64,000 nt of DNA, taken from positions 8,382 to 72,381 of the forward strand of contig CAZPLU010000007.1 of the NCBI GenBank assembly GCA_964587625.1, in the 5' to 3' direction. The position numbers and the translations under genes were made by a program. Under the pieces are notes generated by a model. That model had not been told where the DNA came from. It searched no databases and saw only the letters and a list, made by a program, of their open reading frames with translations. Shown in pieces: positions 36,220 through 45,620 of this stretch. The stretch comes from DAOPZJ01 sp964587625. GTDB lineage: Bacteria > Bacillota > Clostridia > Oscillospirales > JAKOTC01. Positions within the stretch are counted from its first letter, which is position 1, and the number at the start of each line of letters is the position of its first letter.

Positions 36220-39200
36220 TCACTGATACGGCCTGTACAGCACGAAGTCCTGCAATTCGCGCGAAAAGCCCGCTTTTTTCAACGGCTCCTCGGCGTCTTT
36301 CGGATAGTCCTTTACCACGATGCGCCGTTGCTCGGCAAAAATCCGCTTTCCCGCGTAGTCGCGCACAAACGCCGAGAGCGCCTCTTGCAGACAGTTCGGC
36401 TCGAACACGCGCAGGGTCTTTCCCTGCCGCTCGAAAACGGCCACGGGAGCGCCCGATTTTAGCGCCACCGCCGAACCGGCTACGTTTAAAAACGCCCTGT
36501 CCGCCCGGTGCGGCAGGCATTTCCCCCACGGCTGGACGGGATCGGCGGCGTTCAGCCAAACCAGCTCCGCGCGCGGGTTTTGCAACGCCAAAATCGTTCC
36601 GGCATAATCGTTTTCGCGGATGAATTGAATGCCCGAAAGCCCCTCGACGAAATAGCCGCGCCGCGCCCTGCCGGTGTATTCCCAGATGCGCAGCGTCTCG
36701 AGCGCCTCGCCCCACGACAAGTCCTGCACCGTCTCGCGGCACACGATCGCCGCGCGGTCAAAATTGGTTTCGAGCAGCCGCTCGACCGTCGGCGTTTTTA
36801 TCGGTCGGATGACTTCCCAGCGACCGGTCAGCACCTGCACGCGCGAATTGACCCGTTGCCGCACGGTGCCTTTTTCAATTTTACCGCGTTCCAGCCATTG
36901 GCGCACCGGAATAAAGCTGTCGGCGGTCACGAGCCCTTTTTCGGCCAGCCGCAATAACGGCTCGGCGGGCGAGCCGCCGACCAACCCGGAAAACCGCTGC
37001 ATAAAGCTCGCGCCGTGTTTCAACAGCGCTTGAAAAATCGCTTTTTCGTCCTCGTCCAAATTCTCGGGGATTATAACCTCTGCCTCCCAATCAACGTCGG
37101 CGGTGCGCCCGAACTCCAGCGTCCCGTCGGGCGAGAGCCGCCAGAAAAACGAGCCGCCGCCCACGAAGCTATCCAATAACTGCGGGCTGTATCTGCCGAC
37201 CCGTGCCGGAAGCAAAACGCCCTCCCACGCCTCGGCGGGGTATTTCTGCCCGCACAAAAATTTCAACGCCGTTTCCAACTGCTCGGCGGGCGGCGCGGAA
37301 ACAGCCGTCCGACCGCAGAGCAGCGCGGCATACCGCTCGGCCGGCTGGGTCGTCACCTGCCTGCGGCGGTCTTTTATTGTTTCGTTTCGCGCCCGCTCGT
37401 AGAGCTCCGCGTGGTAATAGACCCCGTCCTGCTCGACGACCTGTGATTTTTCACACAGTGCTTTAACGATTTCGCGCGTTTCTTCGTCAGACCACAAATA
37501 ACGCTCGGCGATCCGCTCTGCCGACATCGCGCCCCGGTAGCGCAGCAGCCGCCGGACGATTTTTTCCCGCGCCTCCGCCTGCCCCGCGACGAGCGCGCCG
37601 GTATAGTCCCGCTCGTGCTCGGCGGCAATCCAAAGCCCCGGCTCGATGTATTTCGCGCGTTCTTCGGCGGCCAGCGCCACCAGCCAAGCCACCGGAACGT
37701 CGAGTTCCCCGGCGGTCAGATCGCCCTCGATCATCAGTAACGAGTGCAGTTGTTGCTCGTTTTCGGGCAGTTTGGCGCGCTCCGAAACCCGCTTTAATTG
37801 CTGCTGTTCGGGCTTGATCGCCCGGACCCCCCGCAGCGCTTTATCGGCCGCCCGGTGGATATTCTGCGGCGTCGGGGAGTAGTCGTACATCATCGACGCC
37901 TCGGTTTTACGGCGCAGCGGCAGCGACATCGGCGACGGCGAACTGCGCTCGAGTTCGCGCACCGTGATCCCGCCCGACCGGATTCCGTTCAAAACCGCCT
38001 CGACGCCCGCGAGGTCCCAATAGTCCTCCAGACACTCGCGCGTCGTCTCACGGATGATCGGGTGTTGATTCCGCTCGACCAGCGACGAGAGCAGCTCCGC
38101 GCTGCGCATGCGCTGGATCCAAAGCGGCTGGCGGGTGTGGCTTTTGGTGCCCATCAACAGCGCCCGCGCGGTGTTGTAGCGGAAATTTATGTTGAATAAC
38201 GGCGTCGTCGGCAGCACGGCGGTCACGATCTGGCGCGCCGTCTCGGGCACGACCTCCGACAGCAGCCCCAGCGGCAGCGGTTTTGCGTCATATGGATAGA
38301 GCAAAAACCCGTCGTCGGCGACCACGCAGTTGATCGTCGAGCCGGTAATTCGCTCGGCGGCCGTTTTGACCAAAATCGAAAACGGGTCGTTGACCGGCCT
38401 TCCGAACACCGAATGCACCATCATTTGGCGCGCGCCGTTGTCGTCGGTGAAGTGCTCGACGATGATCGTTTTATCGTCGGGAAGCCCGCCGGTGCACTCG
38501 ATCTGGTGCTTTAAAAAGCCCGCCGCTCCTTTCGCCGCGGGCTTGTCCAGCCCCAGTTTTTCAAGTTCCGCCTGCATTTCTCCGGTCTCGTCGGCGCGGG
38601 CGAGTCGGCGCAGAATCTGCCCGAACGCAATTCCCGTCCGCATCGCGCGCCCTCTGGGGTCGCCGTGCCAGAACGGCAGCCGCGCTCCCACCGGGCTCGC
38701 CTGCGCGACGACAACGACGTCGCGGTTGACGCTCGTAATTTTCCACGCGAACGTGCCGAGGAAAAACCGGTCTCCGATCCGGGTCTCGAAAATAAACTCC
38801 TCGTCGAGCTCCCCGATCTTGACGCCGCCCTCGGTCTTGCAGGTATATTGCCCCCGGTCGGGGATCGTGCCGCCCGCGTTCACGGCCAGCATCCGGCTGT
38901 AAGAATCGCCGAGTACCCGGTCGTGGATCCGGTCGTACAGCACGCGGGGCCGCACCGGAATGTCCCGCTCGTGCTCGTAGTCCCCGGCGAGCATCCCCAA
39001 AATATCGCGCACGTCGTTCTCGGTCACATCCCTGAACGGATACGCCCGCGCCAAAATCGGCATCACGTCGGCCACCGAGTAGCCCGCGTCGGTCGCCATC
39101 GAGACCAGGTGCTGCGCCAAAATATCGAAACAGCCCCTCGGCGGGCGCAAGTGTTCGATCCCGCCCTGCCGCGCCACCTCGGCGGTCAGCCCGCAATACA

Positions 39201-40413
39201 GTCCCTCCGACGCCTCCCTTGGAAAAATGCGCATCACGCTGACCCGGTTGGGGTTGTGCCCCGCGCGCCCCAGCCGCTGCATCGTGCTCGAGATCGAATA
39301 CGGACACCCGATTTGGAACACCTGTTCGATGTCGCCCACGTCGATGCCGAGCTCCATCGAAGAAGTCGCGCACAGCAGCCGCAGCTCTCCCGCCCGGAGA
39401 GCCTGTTCGGTCTGAAAGCGCTGTTCTTTCGACAAACTGCCGTGGTGCACCCGCGCGAACCCGTCCCCGGCGATTTGATTGACGAAAAAAGCCAGTTTTT
39501 CGGCATAGGCGCGCCCGTCGACAAAGCCGATGGCGCTGCCGGCGCGCGCGTTTTTTCCTTCCTTGTTTGACGGATCATCCGTTTGCGTGCGCCTATCACC
39601 ACAAAAAGAATAAATCGTCTGCCCAATCCTGGGCCAGGTCGGCCCGGTTCCCAAAGGCCCCGCGATGCCGGGAACGCCGGGCAGGGGGCTTGTCACTTCG
39701 ATCAAAATCTCTTTTTTCATCTTGGGCGCGACGACCGAGACCGGGTCGGGCGAGAGGTAGTTTGCCGCCGTCTCAAGCGGCTCGATTGTCGCCGAGAGCC
39801 CGATGCGCTGCAGCGGCTGCCCGCAGAGTTTATCGAGCCGCGCCACCGACAGCATCAAATGCGCCCCGCGCTTGGAATCGATCATCACGTGCAATTCGTC
39901 GATGATGATCGCCTTCGCGGTGTGCAGCATTTTTTGGCCCGATACGCTCGTCAGCATCAGGTACAGCGATTCGGGCGTCGTGATCAGAATATGCGGCGGG
40001 TGCTTGGCCATCCGTGCGCGCTCGCTCTGGGAGGTGTCGCCGGTGCGGATTCCGATTTGGATTTCCGCGCCGTATTTGTGCCGTCCGGCCTTGGCGCGCC
40101 GCTCTGAAATCCCCTCCAAAGGCCGTTTTAAGTTTTCGCGGATGTCTCCCGCCAGCGACTTTAAGGGCGAAATATAAATCAATTGCAATCCTTCAATCAA
40201 TTCACCTCTGTCGCCTTGCTCCTGCAGCCGGTCGATAAACACCAAAAACGCGGTCAGCGTCTTTCCGGTGCCGGTCGGCGCCGACACCAGCGTATGTTTC
40301 CCCGCGGCGATTTCAGGCCAGGCCTGTTCTTGAACCGCCGTCGGCGTCCCGAGCGCTGCGCGAAACCACTCCCGCGTATATTCGTTAAAAATTTTCAATG
40401 CGTCTTCGGCCAT
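36220..40413 (-). CDS. Lhr-like large DEAD/DEAH helicase
   Basis: The 1397-residue protein begins with the superfamily 2 core: Q-like region, Walker A APTGTGKT (residues 45-52), DELH (Walker B), SAT-type motif GLSATIEP and motif VI QRLGRAGHNP. The winged-helix and long C-terminal Lhr-specific regions follow. Lhr helicases unwind DNA or RNA-DNA hybrids and act in DNA repair. Length is typical for full Lhr (1400-1500). ATG 40413 has GGAGAGG upstream; the longer frame from 40473 is unlikely. It heads the unit with the GNAT gene. Confidence 0.93.
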   Translation of the reverse strand: MAEDALKIFNEYTREWFRAALGTPTAVQEQAWPEIAAGKHTLVSAPTGTGKTLTAFLVFIDRLQEQGDRGELIEGLQLIYISPLKSLAGDIRENLKRPLEGISERRAKAGRHKYGAEIQIGIRTGDTSQSERARMAKHPPHILITTPESLYLMLTSVSGQKMLHTAKAIIIDELHVMIDSKRGAHLMLSVARLDKLCGQPLQRIGLSATIEPLETAANYLSPDPVSVVAPKMKKEILIEVTSPLPGVPGIAGPLGTGPTWPRIGQTIYSFCGDRRTQTDDPSNKEGKNARAGSAIGFVDGRAYAEKLAFFVNQIAGDGFARVHHGSLSKEQRFQTEQALRAGELRLLCATSSMELGIDVGDIEQVFQIGCPYSISSTMQRLGRAGHNPNRVSVMRIFPREASEGLYCGLTAEVARQGGIEHLRPPRGCFDILAQHLVSMATDAGYSVADVMPILARAYPFRDVTENDVRDILGMLAGDYEHERDIPVRPRVLYDRIHDRVLGDSYSRMLAVNAGGTIPDRGQYTCKTEGGVKIGELDEEFIFETRIGDRFFLGTFAWKITSVNRDVVVVAQASPVGARLPFWHGDPRGRAMRTGIAFGQILRRLARADETGEMQAELEKLGLDKPAAKGAAGFLKHQIECTGGLPDDKTIIVEHFTDDNGARQMMVHSVFGRPVNDPFSILVKTAAERITGSTINCVVADDGFLLYPYDAKPLPLGLLSEVVPETARQIVTAVLPTTPLFNINFRYNTARALLMGTKSHTRQPLWIQRMRSAELLSSLVERNQHPIIRETTRECLEDYWDLAGVEAVLNGIRSGGITVRELERSSPSPMSLPLRRKTEASMMYDYSPTPQNIHRAADKALRGVRAIKPEQQQLKRVSERAKLPENEQQLHSLLMIEGDLTAGELDVPVAWLVALAAEERAKYIEPGLWIAAEHERDYTGALVAGQAEAREKIVRRLLRYRGAMSAERIAERYLWSDEETREIVKALCEKSQVVEQDGVYYHAELYERARNETIKDRRRQVTTQPAERYAALLCGRTAVSAPPAEQLETALKFLCGQKYPAEAWEGVLLPARVGRYSPQLLDSFVGGGSFFWRLSPDGTLEFGRTADVDWEAEVIIPENLDEDEKAIFQALLKHGASFMQRFSGLVGGSPAEPLLRLAEKGLVTADSFIPVRQWLERGKIEKGTVRQRVNSRVQVLTGRWEVIRPIKTPTVERLLETNFDRAAIVCRETVQDLSWGEALETLRIWEYTGRARRGYFVEGLSGIQFIRENDYAGTILALQNPRAELVWLNAADPVQPWGKCLPHRADRAFLNVAGSAVALKSGAPVAVFERQGKTLRVFEPNCLQEALSAFVRDYAGKRIFAEQRRIVVKDYPKDAEEPLKKAGFSRELQDFVLYRPYQ

Positions 40414-40492
40414 GTTTCCTCTCCTGCCGTTGCTTTTATGAAAAAGAAAAAGTCCCATCCGTCGATGAGACATTATAACATATTTTCCCCGC

Positions 40493-40575
40493 GTAGGAAA
40501 CGGTCTTGACCGTTCCGGATAAAAAATACTCTGTTCTTGTCACAATTCTCAGGAACGGTCAAGACCGTTCCCTAC
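40493..40575. repeat. palindromic repeat, family 2 (GTAGGGAACGGTC type)
   Basis: Arms GTAGGAAACGGTCTTGACC (40493 on) and GGTCAAGACCGTTCCCTAC (to 40575) are inverted with one mismatch, and each arm is itself a palindrome AACGGTC-TT-GACCGTT. A related half-element lies at 41804-41826. Confidence 0.75.
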
Positions 40576-40591
40576 ACGATGCTACGTGATT

Positions 40592-40622
40592 TGTCATCCT
40601 GAGCGAAGTCGAAGGATCTCGG
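40592..40622. repeat. half element of repeat family 1
   Basis: TTGTCATCCTGAGCGAAGTC followed by GAAGGATCTCGG matches the start of the units at 31455 and 417. Only one arm is present. With the family 2 repeat it fills the gap between the SDR gene and lhr. Confidence 0.75.
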
Positions 40623-40685
40623 TACCATGAAACTTAGAATTTTACGCAAAAAAATTCTTCCAAGGGAACATTCGGAGAATGTTCT

Positions 40686-41699
40686 TCATTCCCCTTTCAT
40701 CCCCACCGTCTCGATTTTTTGATCCAAAATCTCGACGCAGAGCTTGATCGAGTCGCCGATCGCGGCCTCGATGTCGTCGGGCTCCACGCCGAGGAATTCG
40801 CACCCCTCCGATTTGCCGATAAACAGTTCCGAACATTGAATTTCGCCCAGTTTCAATACGTTCAGCCCGCCGTCGACATTGCGCGCTTTTTGTTCTTTGA
40901 ACATCTTCCTCGCGTTCAGGTCGAACATCCACTTCGGGATTGTGACGATCCGCCTGTCCGGGCAGCCGAGGTATTTGTGCATGATGCCGAGCATCTGCTT
41001 CCAGGTCATGTTGTACCAGCCGATCGGATAGCAGTTTCCGCCCCGGTTTTTTTCGAGCGCGCCCGCGACCGCCTGCCCGACCTGTTTGACCGTGACCATC
41101 GTCGTGCCGCCCTTGGGATAGAGCGTCGAGCCTCCCATGCCCCGAATCATCTCGACCAAAAACAGCCAAACGGGCTTGCGCCCCGGCTGCGTGCCGAAGA
41201 TATAGGGCAATTCGAGCATCGCGACGTCGAAAGCTTCATCGGCGAAAGACAGCGCGACGGCCTCCTGATTCCGGCGGCTCCGGATATAGGGGTGCCATTG
41301 GGATAATTGCATCTTGGGCCGCTTTTTGTCGAAATGCGAAAAATACGAGCCCATGATCACCGCGCGCTTTACGCCGTTCGCCTTGCCGATGGTCAATAAA
41401 CGCCTGACCGGATCGATGTTGAATTTTTTATACATCTCGTAGATCGGCGGCGGCCCCTCGACCCGCTCGTCGACGCCCGCGGCGAAGACAAAGCCCTCGC
41501 AGCCGGACATTTGGCTTTGAATCTCCCCGTCCGCCATCTCGAGGATGTTCCCGTATCGGATTTGCATCCCGGGCGGCAACGCCGCGCCCGGCGGCAGCGG
41601 CGGAAGCGCCACCGAGACCACCTCGTGCCCGCGCCGAATTAATTCCGCAGCGGCCTCGCTGCCGAGTAACCCCGTTCCCCCGACCATAAAAACCTTCAT
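40686..41699 (-). CDS. NAD(P)-dependent epimerase/SDR-like protein
   Basis: The 337-residue protein has the Rossmann motif GGTGLLGSEAA at the N-terminus, followed by extended-SDR-like features (FVFAAGVDERVEGPPPI, ALSFADEAFDVAMLELPYIFG). The catalytic YxxxK is not obvious, so it may be an atypical SDR or nucleotide-sugar-type reductase. Function unknown. ATG 41699 follows AAAAAGGGGG. It stands alone between repeats. Confidence 0.75.
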   Translation of the reverse strand: MKVFMVGGTGLLGSEAAAELIRRGHEVVSVALPPLPPGAALPPGMQIRYGNILEMADGEIQSQMSGCEGFVFAAGVDERVEGPPPIYEMYKKFNIDPVRRLLTIGKANGVKRAVIMGSYFSHFDKKRPKMQLSQWHPYIRSRRNQEAVALSFADEAFDVAMLELPYIFGTQPGRKPVWLFLVEMIRGMGGSTLYPKGGTTMVTVKQVGQAVAGALEKNRGGNCYPIGWYNMTWKQMLGIMHKYLGCPDRRIVTIPKWMFDLNARKMFKEQKARNVDGGLNVLKLGEIQCSELFIGKSEGCEFLGVEPDDIEAAIGDSIKLCVEILDQKIETVGMKGE

Positions 41700-41803
41700 G
41701 CCATGACCCCCTTTTTGTTTATTTTTTTGTTGATATACAAATCATCTGTTAACCGGAGTGATTTTATTTTTTACGTCTCATGCTGCCATATTCATTTTTG
41801 ACG

Positions 41804-41826
41804 AAACGGCCAAGGCCGTTCCCTAC
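41804..41826. repeat. half element of repeat family 2
   Basis: AAACGGCCAAGGCCGTTCCC followed by TAC, matching one arm of the element at 40493-40575. Confidence 0.65.
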
Positions 41827-41842
41827 AATAAAAATTTTTTGC

Positions 41843-42208
41843 TTATACGCAACCCAGCCGCTCCACGGCTTCTTCCTTGGTGGCGACGAAAAAAATATCA
41901 TGCCCGCTGTTGCTCTCGCGGATAAAATCTCTCAGCGGCTTGCTGGTGTATTTCGAATAATCCCCGATGATCGCCAGCTTGCAGCGATAGTTGCTGAACT
42001 TTTGCAAAATCTCGCCCGCCAGACGGGTGCTGAGGATGAAAAAGTCCTCGGCGACGGCCTCTTTGTACACGGCGATTCGGTCGCTGTCGGTTTCATACCG
42101 CACCGCCGCCATCAAATCCAATGCCGATTGCGTATCGTACAACAGTTTTTCATCCGCGTTCACGACCGCGATTTTCACGCCGTTTTTTTCGATTGTCCGA
42201 ATCTTCAT
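41843..42208 (-). CDS. DUF4180 protein
   Basis: A 121-residue protein with the DUF4180 pattern: an N-terminal strand (IRTIEKNGVKIAVV), DTQSALDLMAAVRYETDS and LAIIGDYSKYTSKPLRDFI. The fold and role are not established. ATG 42208 has GGGGAAACGG upstream. It follows the M24 peptidase stop (42230) closely, as the third gene of a probable UDG-M24-DUF4180 operon. Confidence 0.8.
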   Translation of the reverse strand: MKIRTIEKNGVKIAVVNADEKLLYDTQSALDLMAAVRYETDSDRIAVYKEAVAEDFFILSTRLAGEILQKFSNYRCKLAIIGDYSKYTSKPLRDFIRESNSGHDIFFVATKEEAVERLGCV

Positions 42209-42229
42209 CCCGTTTCCCCGTTCCAAACG

Positions 42230-43417
42230 TCACACTGTGATGATGTCCGTCCCGCCGCCGGTGACGCATTCGCTGTGTCCGGTTTTGACAATGTAGGTGT
42301 CCTCGACGCCGACCGTCCCGACGCCCGGCAGCCCGCATTTCGGCTCGACGGCGAAAACCATGTTTTCCTGTAACGGCTCGTCGAAGCCCCGCGCAATCAC
42401 GGGCAATTCGTTGACGTGCAGCCCGATCCCGTGTCCCAAAAACTTCACACTCTGCTTGTACCCCATAAAACCCGCCGAGAGTTCGGGCGGCAGAGTTTCG
42501 GTGAGTTTTGTGTAAATCCGGGACGGAACCGCCCCCGCGACCAGCATTTCGGCGCACCGTTTTTCGATGTCCAGACAGGCGCGGTGGACTTTTATAACCT
42601 CGGGATCGGGCGTTTTCCCGAACGAATAGACCTGCGTCTTGTCGCTGTGGTAGCCGTCGATTCCGAACCCGACGTCTGCGAACACCAGATCGCCCTTTCG
42701 CAGCTTCCGCTCGCGGCTGCCCAGTCCCGGGGAGACCGCGCTCATACCGCGCATGCCGCCCGGCCCGTCGAAATTGGTCGGGTAGACCGCGTTTTCGCCG
42801 AAGCCGAGCTGCCCCGCGACCGCGTCGAATTGGAACATCGAAAACCGCGTCACGCCGTGAAAGCCCAATTTCATCATGACCGCAAACAGTTCGCCGTGGA
42901 ATTCCGCCTCGCTGATGCCCTCTCGCAGCAGGGTCGGAACGATTTTTCCCAATAAAATTTGATGTTGCTCTCCCGAACGGCGGATTAAGTCGAGTTCGTA
43001 CGAACTCTTGACCGCGCGCCGCGCCGAGATCACCGGCTCGAACGGCAGGATTTTATCGATTTTAAAATGCTTTCTAAACCGCTCCAGCATCGCCACCGGC
43101 ACGGTCTCGACCTCGAGATAGGTCGCGCCGAAATCGGGCGGCAGCACCTGTAACATATCGCGGTAGGACCCCATCGGATAAATGATGTCCAGCGGGCATT
43201 CGTCCTTGGCCCGCTCGACGCTCTTGCGCACAAACAGATAAGCGCTTCCGCCCCGTTTCAAGATCAAGACGGCGTCCTGCATGGTCCCGGTCAGGTAATA
43301 TTGATTGATACGCCCCGCGACAAGAGCGGTCTCGAAGTCGGGGTTCGCCTCAGCCAGCGCCCCGATCAATTTTTGAATGCGCGTTTCCAGTTCGGTTTTC
43401 CATTTGGCTTGATTCAT
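42230..43417 (-). CDS. M24-family metallopeptidase (Xaa-Pro aminopeptidase-like)
   Basis: The 395-residue protein has the creatinase-type N-terminal domain and a C-terminal pita-bread fold. The usual metal ligands can be placed at DVGFGIDGYHSDKTQ, HGIGLHVNELP and EPKCGLPG...GVEDTYIV. It probably removes N-terminal residues before proline. ATG 43417; ribosome binding site weak, consistent with coupling to the upstream UDG-like gene 18 bases away. Confidence 0.85.
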   Translation of the reverse strand: MNQAKWKTELETRIQKLIGALAEANPDFETALVAGRINQYYLTGTMQDAVLILKRGGSAYLFVRKSVERAKDECPLDIIYPMGSYRDMLQVLPPDFGATYLEVETVPVAMLERFRKHFKIDKILPFEPVISARRAVKSSYELDLIRRSGEQHQILLGKIVPTLLREGISEAEFHGELFAVMMKLGFHGVTRFSMFQFDAVAGQLGFGENAVYPTNFDGPGGMRGMSAVSPGLGSRERKLRKGDLVFADVGFGIDGYHSDKTQVYSFGKTPDPEVIKVHRACLDIEKRCAEMLVAGAVPSRIYTKLTETLPPELSAGFMGYKQSVKFLGHGIGLHVNELPVIARGFDEPLQENMVFAVEPKCGLPGVGTVGVEDTYIVKTGHSECVTGGGTDIITV

Positions 43418-43435
43418 AAATTATTTTACCGTTCT

Positions 43436-44017
43436 CTAAATTTTATCACCATATAACCGTTTCGCGAGCATACTCAGATCCGACAAAAACCGGCTTTCCA
43501 GGTTTGGCCGTCTTCTCACGGCAAGCGGGTGATATGAGACCATACAGGGCAACCCCTGCAAGGCGTGCCACGACCCCCTCAAATCCTTCGCATGGAGTTC
43601 CGGGTCGCCGAACATCGTCTGAACGACCGCGTCCCCCAGACAGGCGAGCAGCTTCGGCTGCATCGTCCGTATCTGCCGCTCCAGAAACGGCCTGCTGAAC
43701 GCCCGGACGGCCTCTTTGTCATACCGGCGCAGGGGTCTGCATTTTAAAAGGTAGGTCACATAGACGTCTTCGGGTGCGATTCCGACACGGTGTAAAGCCG
43801 TCTGCAGCGTCTGTCTCGTGCCGCAGACATATGCGGCGCCGTTTTTGTCTTCGCGTGCGCCCGGATTATCCAATAAAATTGCGGCGGGCGCGCCGGGGTT
43901 TCCCTCGCCCCAAATAAGCCGGGATTTGTCGGTGCATATTTCGCACGCCCGATAATCGGCGGCTTCCTCGGGCAATCTGTCCTCCTGCCAAACCGATGGC
44001 ATAAAATGATCATCCAT
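43436..44017 (-). CDS. uracil-DNA glycosylase superfamily protein (family 4-like)
   Basis: The 193-residue protein shows the family 4/5 UDG pattern: CEICTDK near the N-terminus, GEGNPGAPAAILLDNPGAREDKNG, KCRPLRR and a final SYHPLAV. Family 4 enzymes use a 4Fe-4S cluster bound by four Cys: CxxC, KCR, and one about 16 residues later. Here that last Cys is Ser (AFSRPFLERQ), so the cluster may be missing or altered. Likely a DNA-repair or DNA-binding relative. ATG 44017 follows GGGAGCG. Confidence 0.8.
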   Translation of the reverse strand: MDDHFMPSVWQEDRLPEEAADYRACEICTDKSRLIWGEGNPGAPAAILLDNPGAREDKNGAAYVCGTRQTLQTALHRVGIAPEDVYVTYLLKCRPLRRYDKEAVRAFSRPFLERQIRTMQPKLLACLGDAVVQTMFGDPELHAKDLRGSWHALQGLPCMVSYHPLAVRRRPNLESRFLSDLSMLAKRLYGDKI

Positions 44018-44267
44018 ACGCGCTCCCGTCCGAAAATATTATCTTTTATCCGAACCGAAAAATGTCTTGCCCGCGCGGCGTGTTTGAAGCTTAAACCGAT
44101 TCGCGTTTGAAAATCCACTCCCGATTCAGATAATATCATATCTTTCCGATTGCGTCAAAGTGAATCATGATAACCGGATATCCTCAAAATGCCCGTTCTT
44201 CATGCGAAATCCGCCCGGGCCCATCCCGAGCGGAATAAACCCGAGTCGCCGGGACGATCCTATCATG

Positions 44268-44540
44268 TCAGCGCTTCCGGTCGATTTTTTGAACCGGGTG
44301 CGACCCGTTTTCGGCGGCGTCGGTTTTTGAATCGTTTTGAAGCCCCGCCTGATCGGGGTTTTCAAATTGAAGCGGGGCGTTTTTCGCGGCCTCCTTTCGT
44401 TTTTCTTTCGCCGCAATGCGCTCACATGCCGGTAAGAGTTTTTTATTGGGCATATAATGATGCCGTTTGCAGGCGGCACAATTGCCGTGCCGCTCGCATT
44501 GTGTTCTTTTGCAGGGGCACTGTACCTGATCGTTTTCCAT
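44268..44540 (-). CDS. small Cys-rich protein with a CPCKR...CERHGNCAAC motif
   Basis: The ~90-residue protein has a Cys/His cluster (CPCKRTQCERHGNCAACKRHH then PACERI) in its first half and a Lys/Asn-rich tail. The motif recurs in small hypothetical proteins of Clostridia and probably binds zinc or an iron-sulfur cluster. ATG 44540 is chosen after GGAAGTG; ATG 44549 is possible. It follows the FMN-binding gene in the same direction. Function unknown. The 250 bases before the UDG gene hold nothing else I can see. Confidence 0.6.
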   Translation of the reverse strand: MENDQVQCPCKRTQCERHGNCAACKRHHYMPNKKLLPACERIAAKEKRKEAAKNAPLQFENPDQAGLQNDSKTDAAENGSHPVQKIDRKR

Positions 44541-44561
44541 TCGATTCACTTCCGCACAATT

Positions 44562-45140
44562 TTATTTATATTCCCTGATTTGTATTGGATTCATAAAACC
44601 GAAACGCTCACCGTTTGTCTTGTTGTTTTTTCCGTTTGCAAGCGCGGCGCTGACCGCGCTTTGAATCACACGGCTGGAAGTTGTCGCGCCGCTCACGGCG
44701 TCGACTTCACAGGTGTTTTGCGCAATCATATCCCCGGTGATGCGCTCGGCTTTTTTCCCGAACCCGTTGTCATGTTTTAACAGGTCGATTTGAACGATCT
44801 CATGATCCCTCACTTCGACTGCCACCTCCGCTTTCACAAGAGTTGTCTCCGCTTTTCCCCGATATATTCCGTCTTCAATCTCGTTCATATTCACTTCATA
44901 TACTTTCAAGTCCTTTAATTCTCTCTCCGTCTTGCCGTTCATCGACAAGAATGCGGCCGTGAGAATGCCCCCGAAAACGATTAAAATGAAAATCGCTTTT
45001 TTCATCGAACCCGTCCTTTTTCTTTTGCGGAGACAGGATCTGAAATATTCTTCATCCACCTGTTCGGCTTTGCAATATTCTCTGACGCCGTCATAAATAT
45101 TTTTTGTTGTATTTTCACACGCGTTTGGATCATTTAACAT
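44562..45140 (-). CDS. FMN-binding domain membrane protein
   Basis: A membrane helix (KKAIFILIVFGGILTAAFLS) is followed by an FMN-binding domain with the flavinylation-type motif DAVSGATTSS, where Thr/Ser carries FMN covalently in Nqr/Rnf-type proteins. A soluble Cys-containing N-terminal segment of about 45 residues precedes the helix if ATG 45140 (with AGAAGG) is the start; ATG 45005, with AAAGGA 8 bases upstream, would give the family-typical 147 residues. It lies right after a marR gene. It may serve extracytoplasmic electron transfer. Confidence 0.75.
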   Translation of the reverse strand: MLNDPNACENTTKNIYDGVREYCKAEQVDEEYFRSCLRKRKRTGSMKKAIFILIVFGGILTAAFLSMNGKTERELKDLKVYEVNMNEIEDGIYRGKAETTLVKAEVAVEVRDHEIVQIDLLKHDNGFGKKAERITGDMIAQNTCEVDAVSGATTSSRVIQSAVSAALANGKNNKTNGERFGFMNPIQIREYK

Positions 45141-45168
45141 AATCATCCTTCTTTTGTGATGTTTTGAT

Positions 45169-45597
45169 TCATTGCTTGATGTTTTGCTCCAATTTAAGCA
45201 GACCCCTGTAAACGCCGTCCGTCAATTCGGCGTCAAACCCGGCGAAGAGCTTTTCTAAAAATTCAATTTCCCGCTTGTCGCGTTTTGCAAAGTACTCCGT
45301 GCATTTCGGCATGAGGCGGATGCGTGACGCCCGCGCGTCCTTTTCATCCCTTGATACCGAGACAAACCCGCTTTTTTGCAAATCGGTGGCGATCCGTTTT
45401 GCGTTTTGACGCGAATACCCGATAAAATTCGCCACTTCGCTGATCGTCGGCGGCGCGTCGAATCTTGAAACGCCCAAAATGAATAACCATTGCTTGGTTG
45501 TTATGTTTTTGTCAAATTCATCCCCGAGCACTTGCAATCTGTTTGATAAAGTGAATATTGTCCCGAAAATATAGGCCTTTTGTTGCAATTCCTCCAT
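45169..45597 (-). CDS. MarR-family transcriptional regulator
   Basis: The 142-residue protein has a winged helix (TISEVANFIGYSRQNAKRIATDLQKSGFV) and the wing VSRDEKDARASRIRLM, characteristic of MarR. ATG 45597 has GGAGGG upstream. It probably represses itself and the FMN-binding gene downstream through the two palindromes in its promoter. Confidence 0.88.
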   Translation of the reverse strand: MEELQQKAYIFGTIFTLSNRLQVLGDEFDKNITTKQWLFILGVSRFDAPPTISEVANFIGYSRQNAKRIATDLQKSGFVSVSRDEKDARASRIRLMPKCTEYFAKRDKREIEFLEKLFAGFDAELTDGVYRGLLKLEQNIKQ

Positions 45598-45620
45598 CTT
45601 CTGTCCCTCCGCGGCATAAG

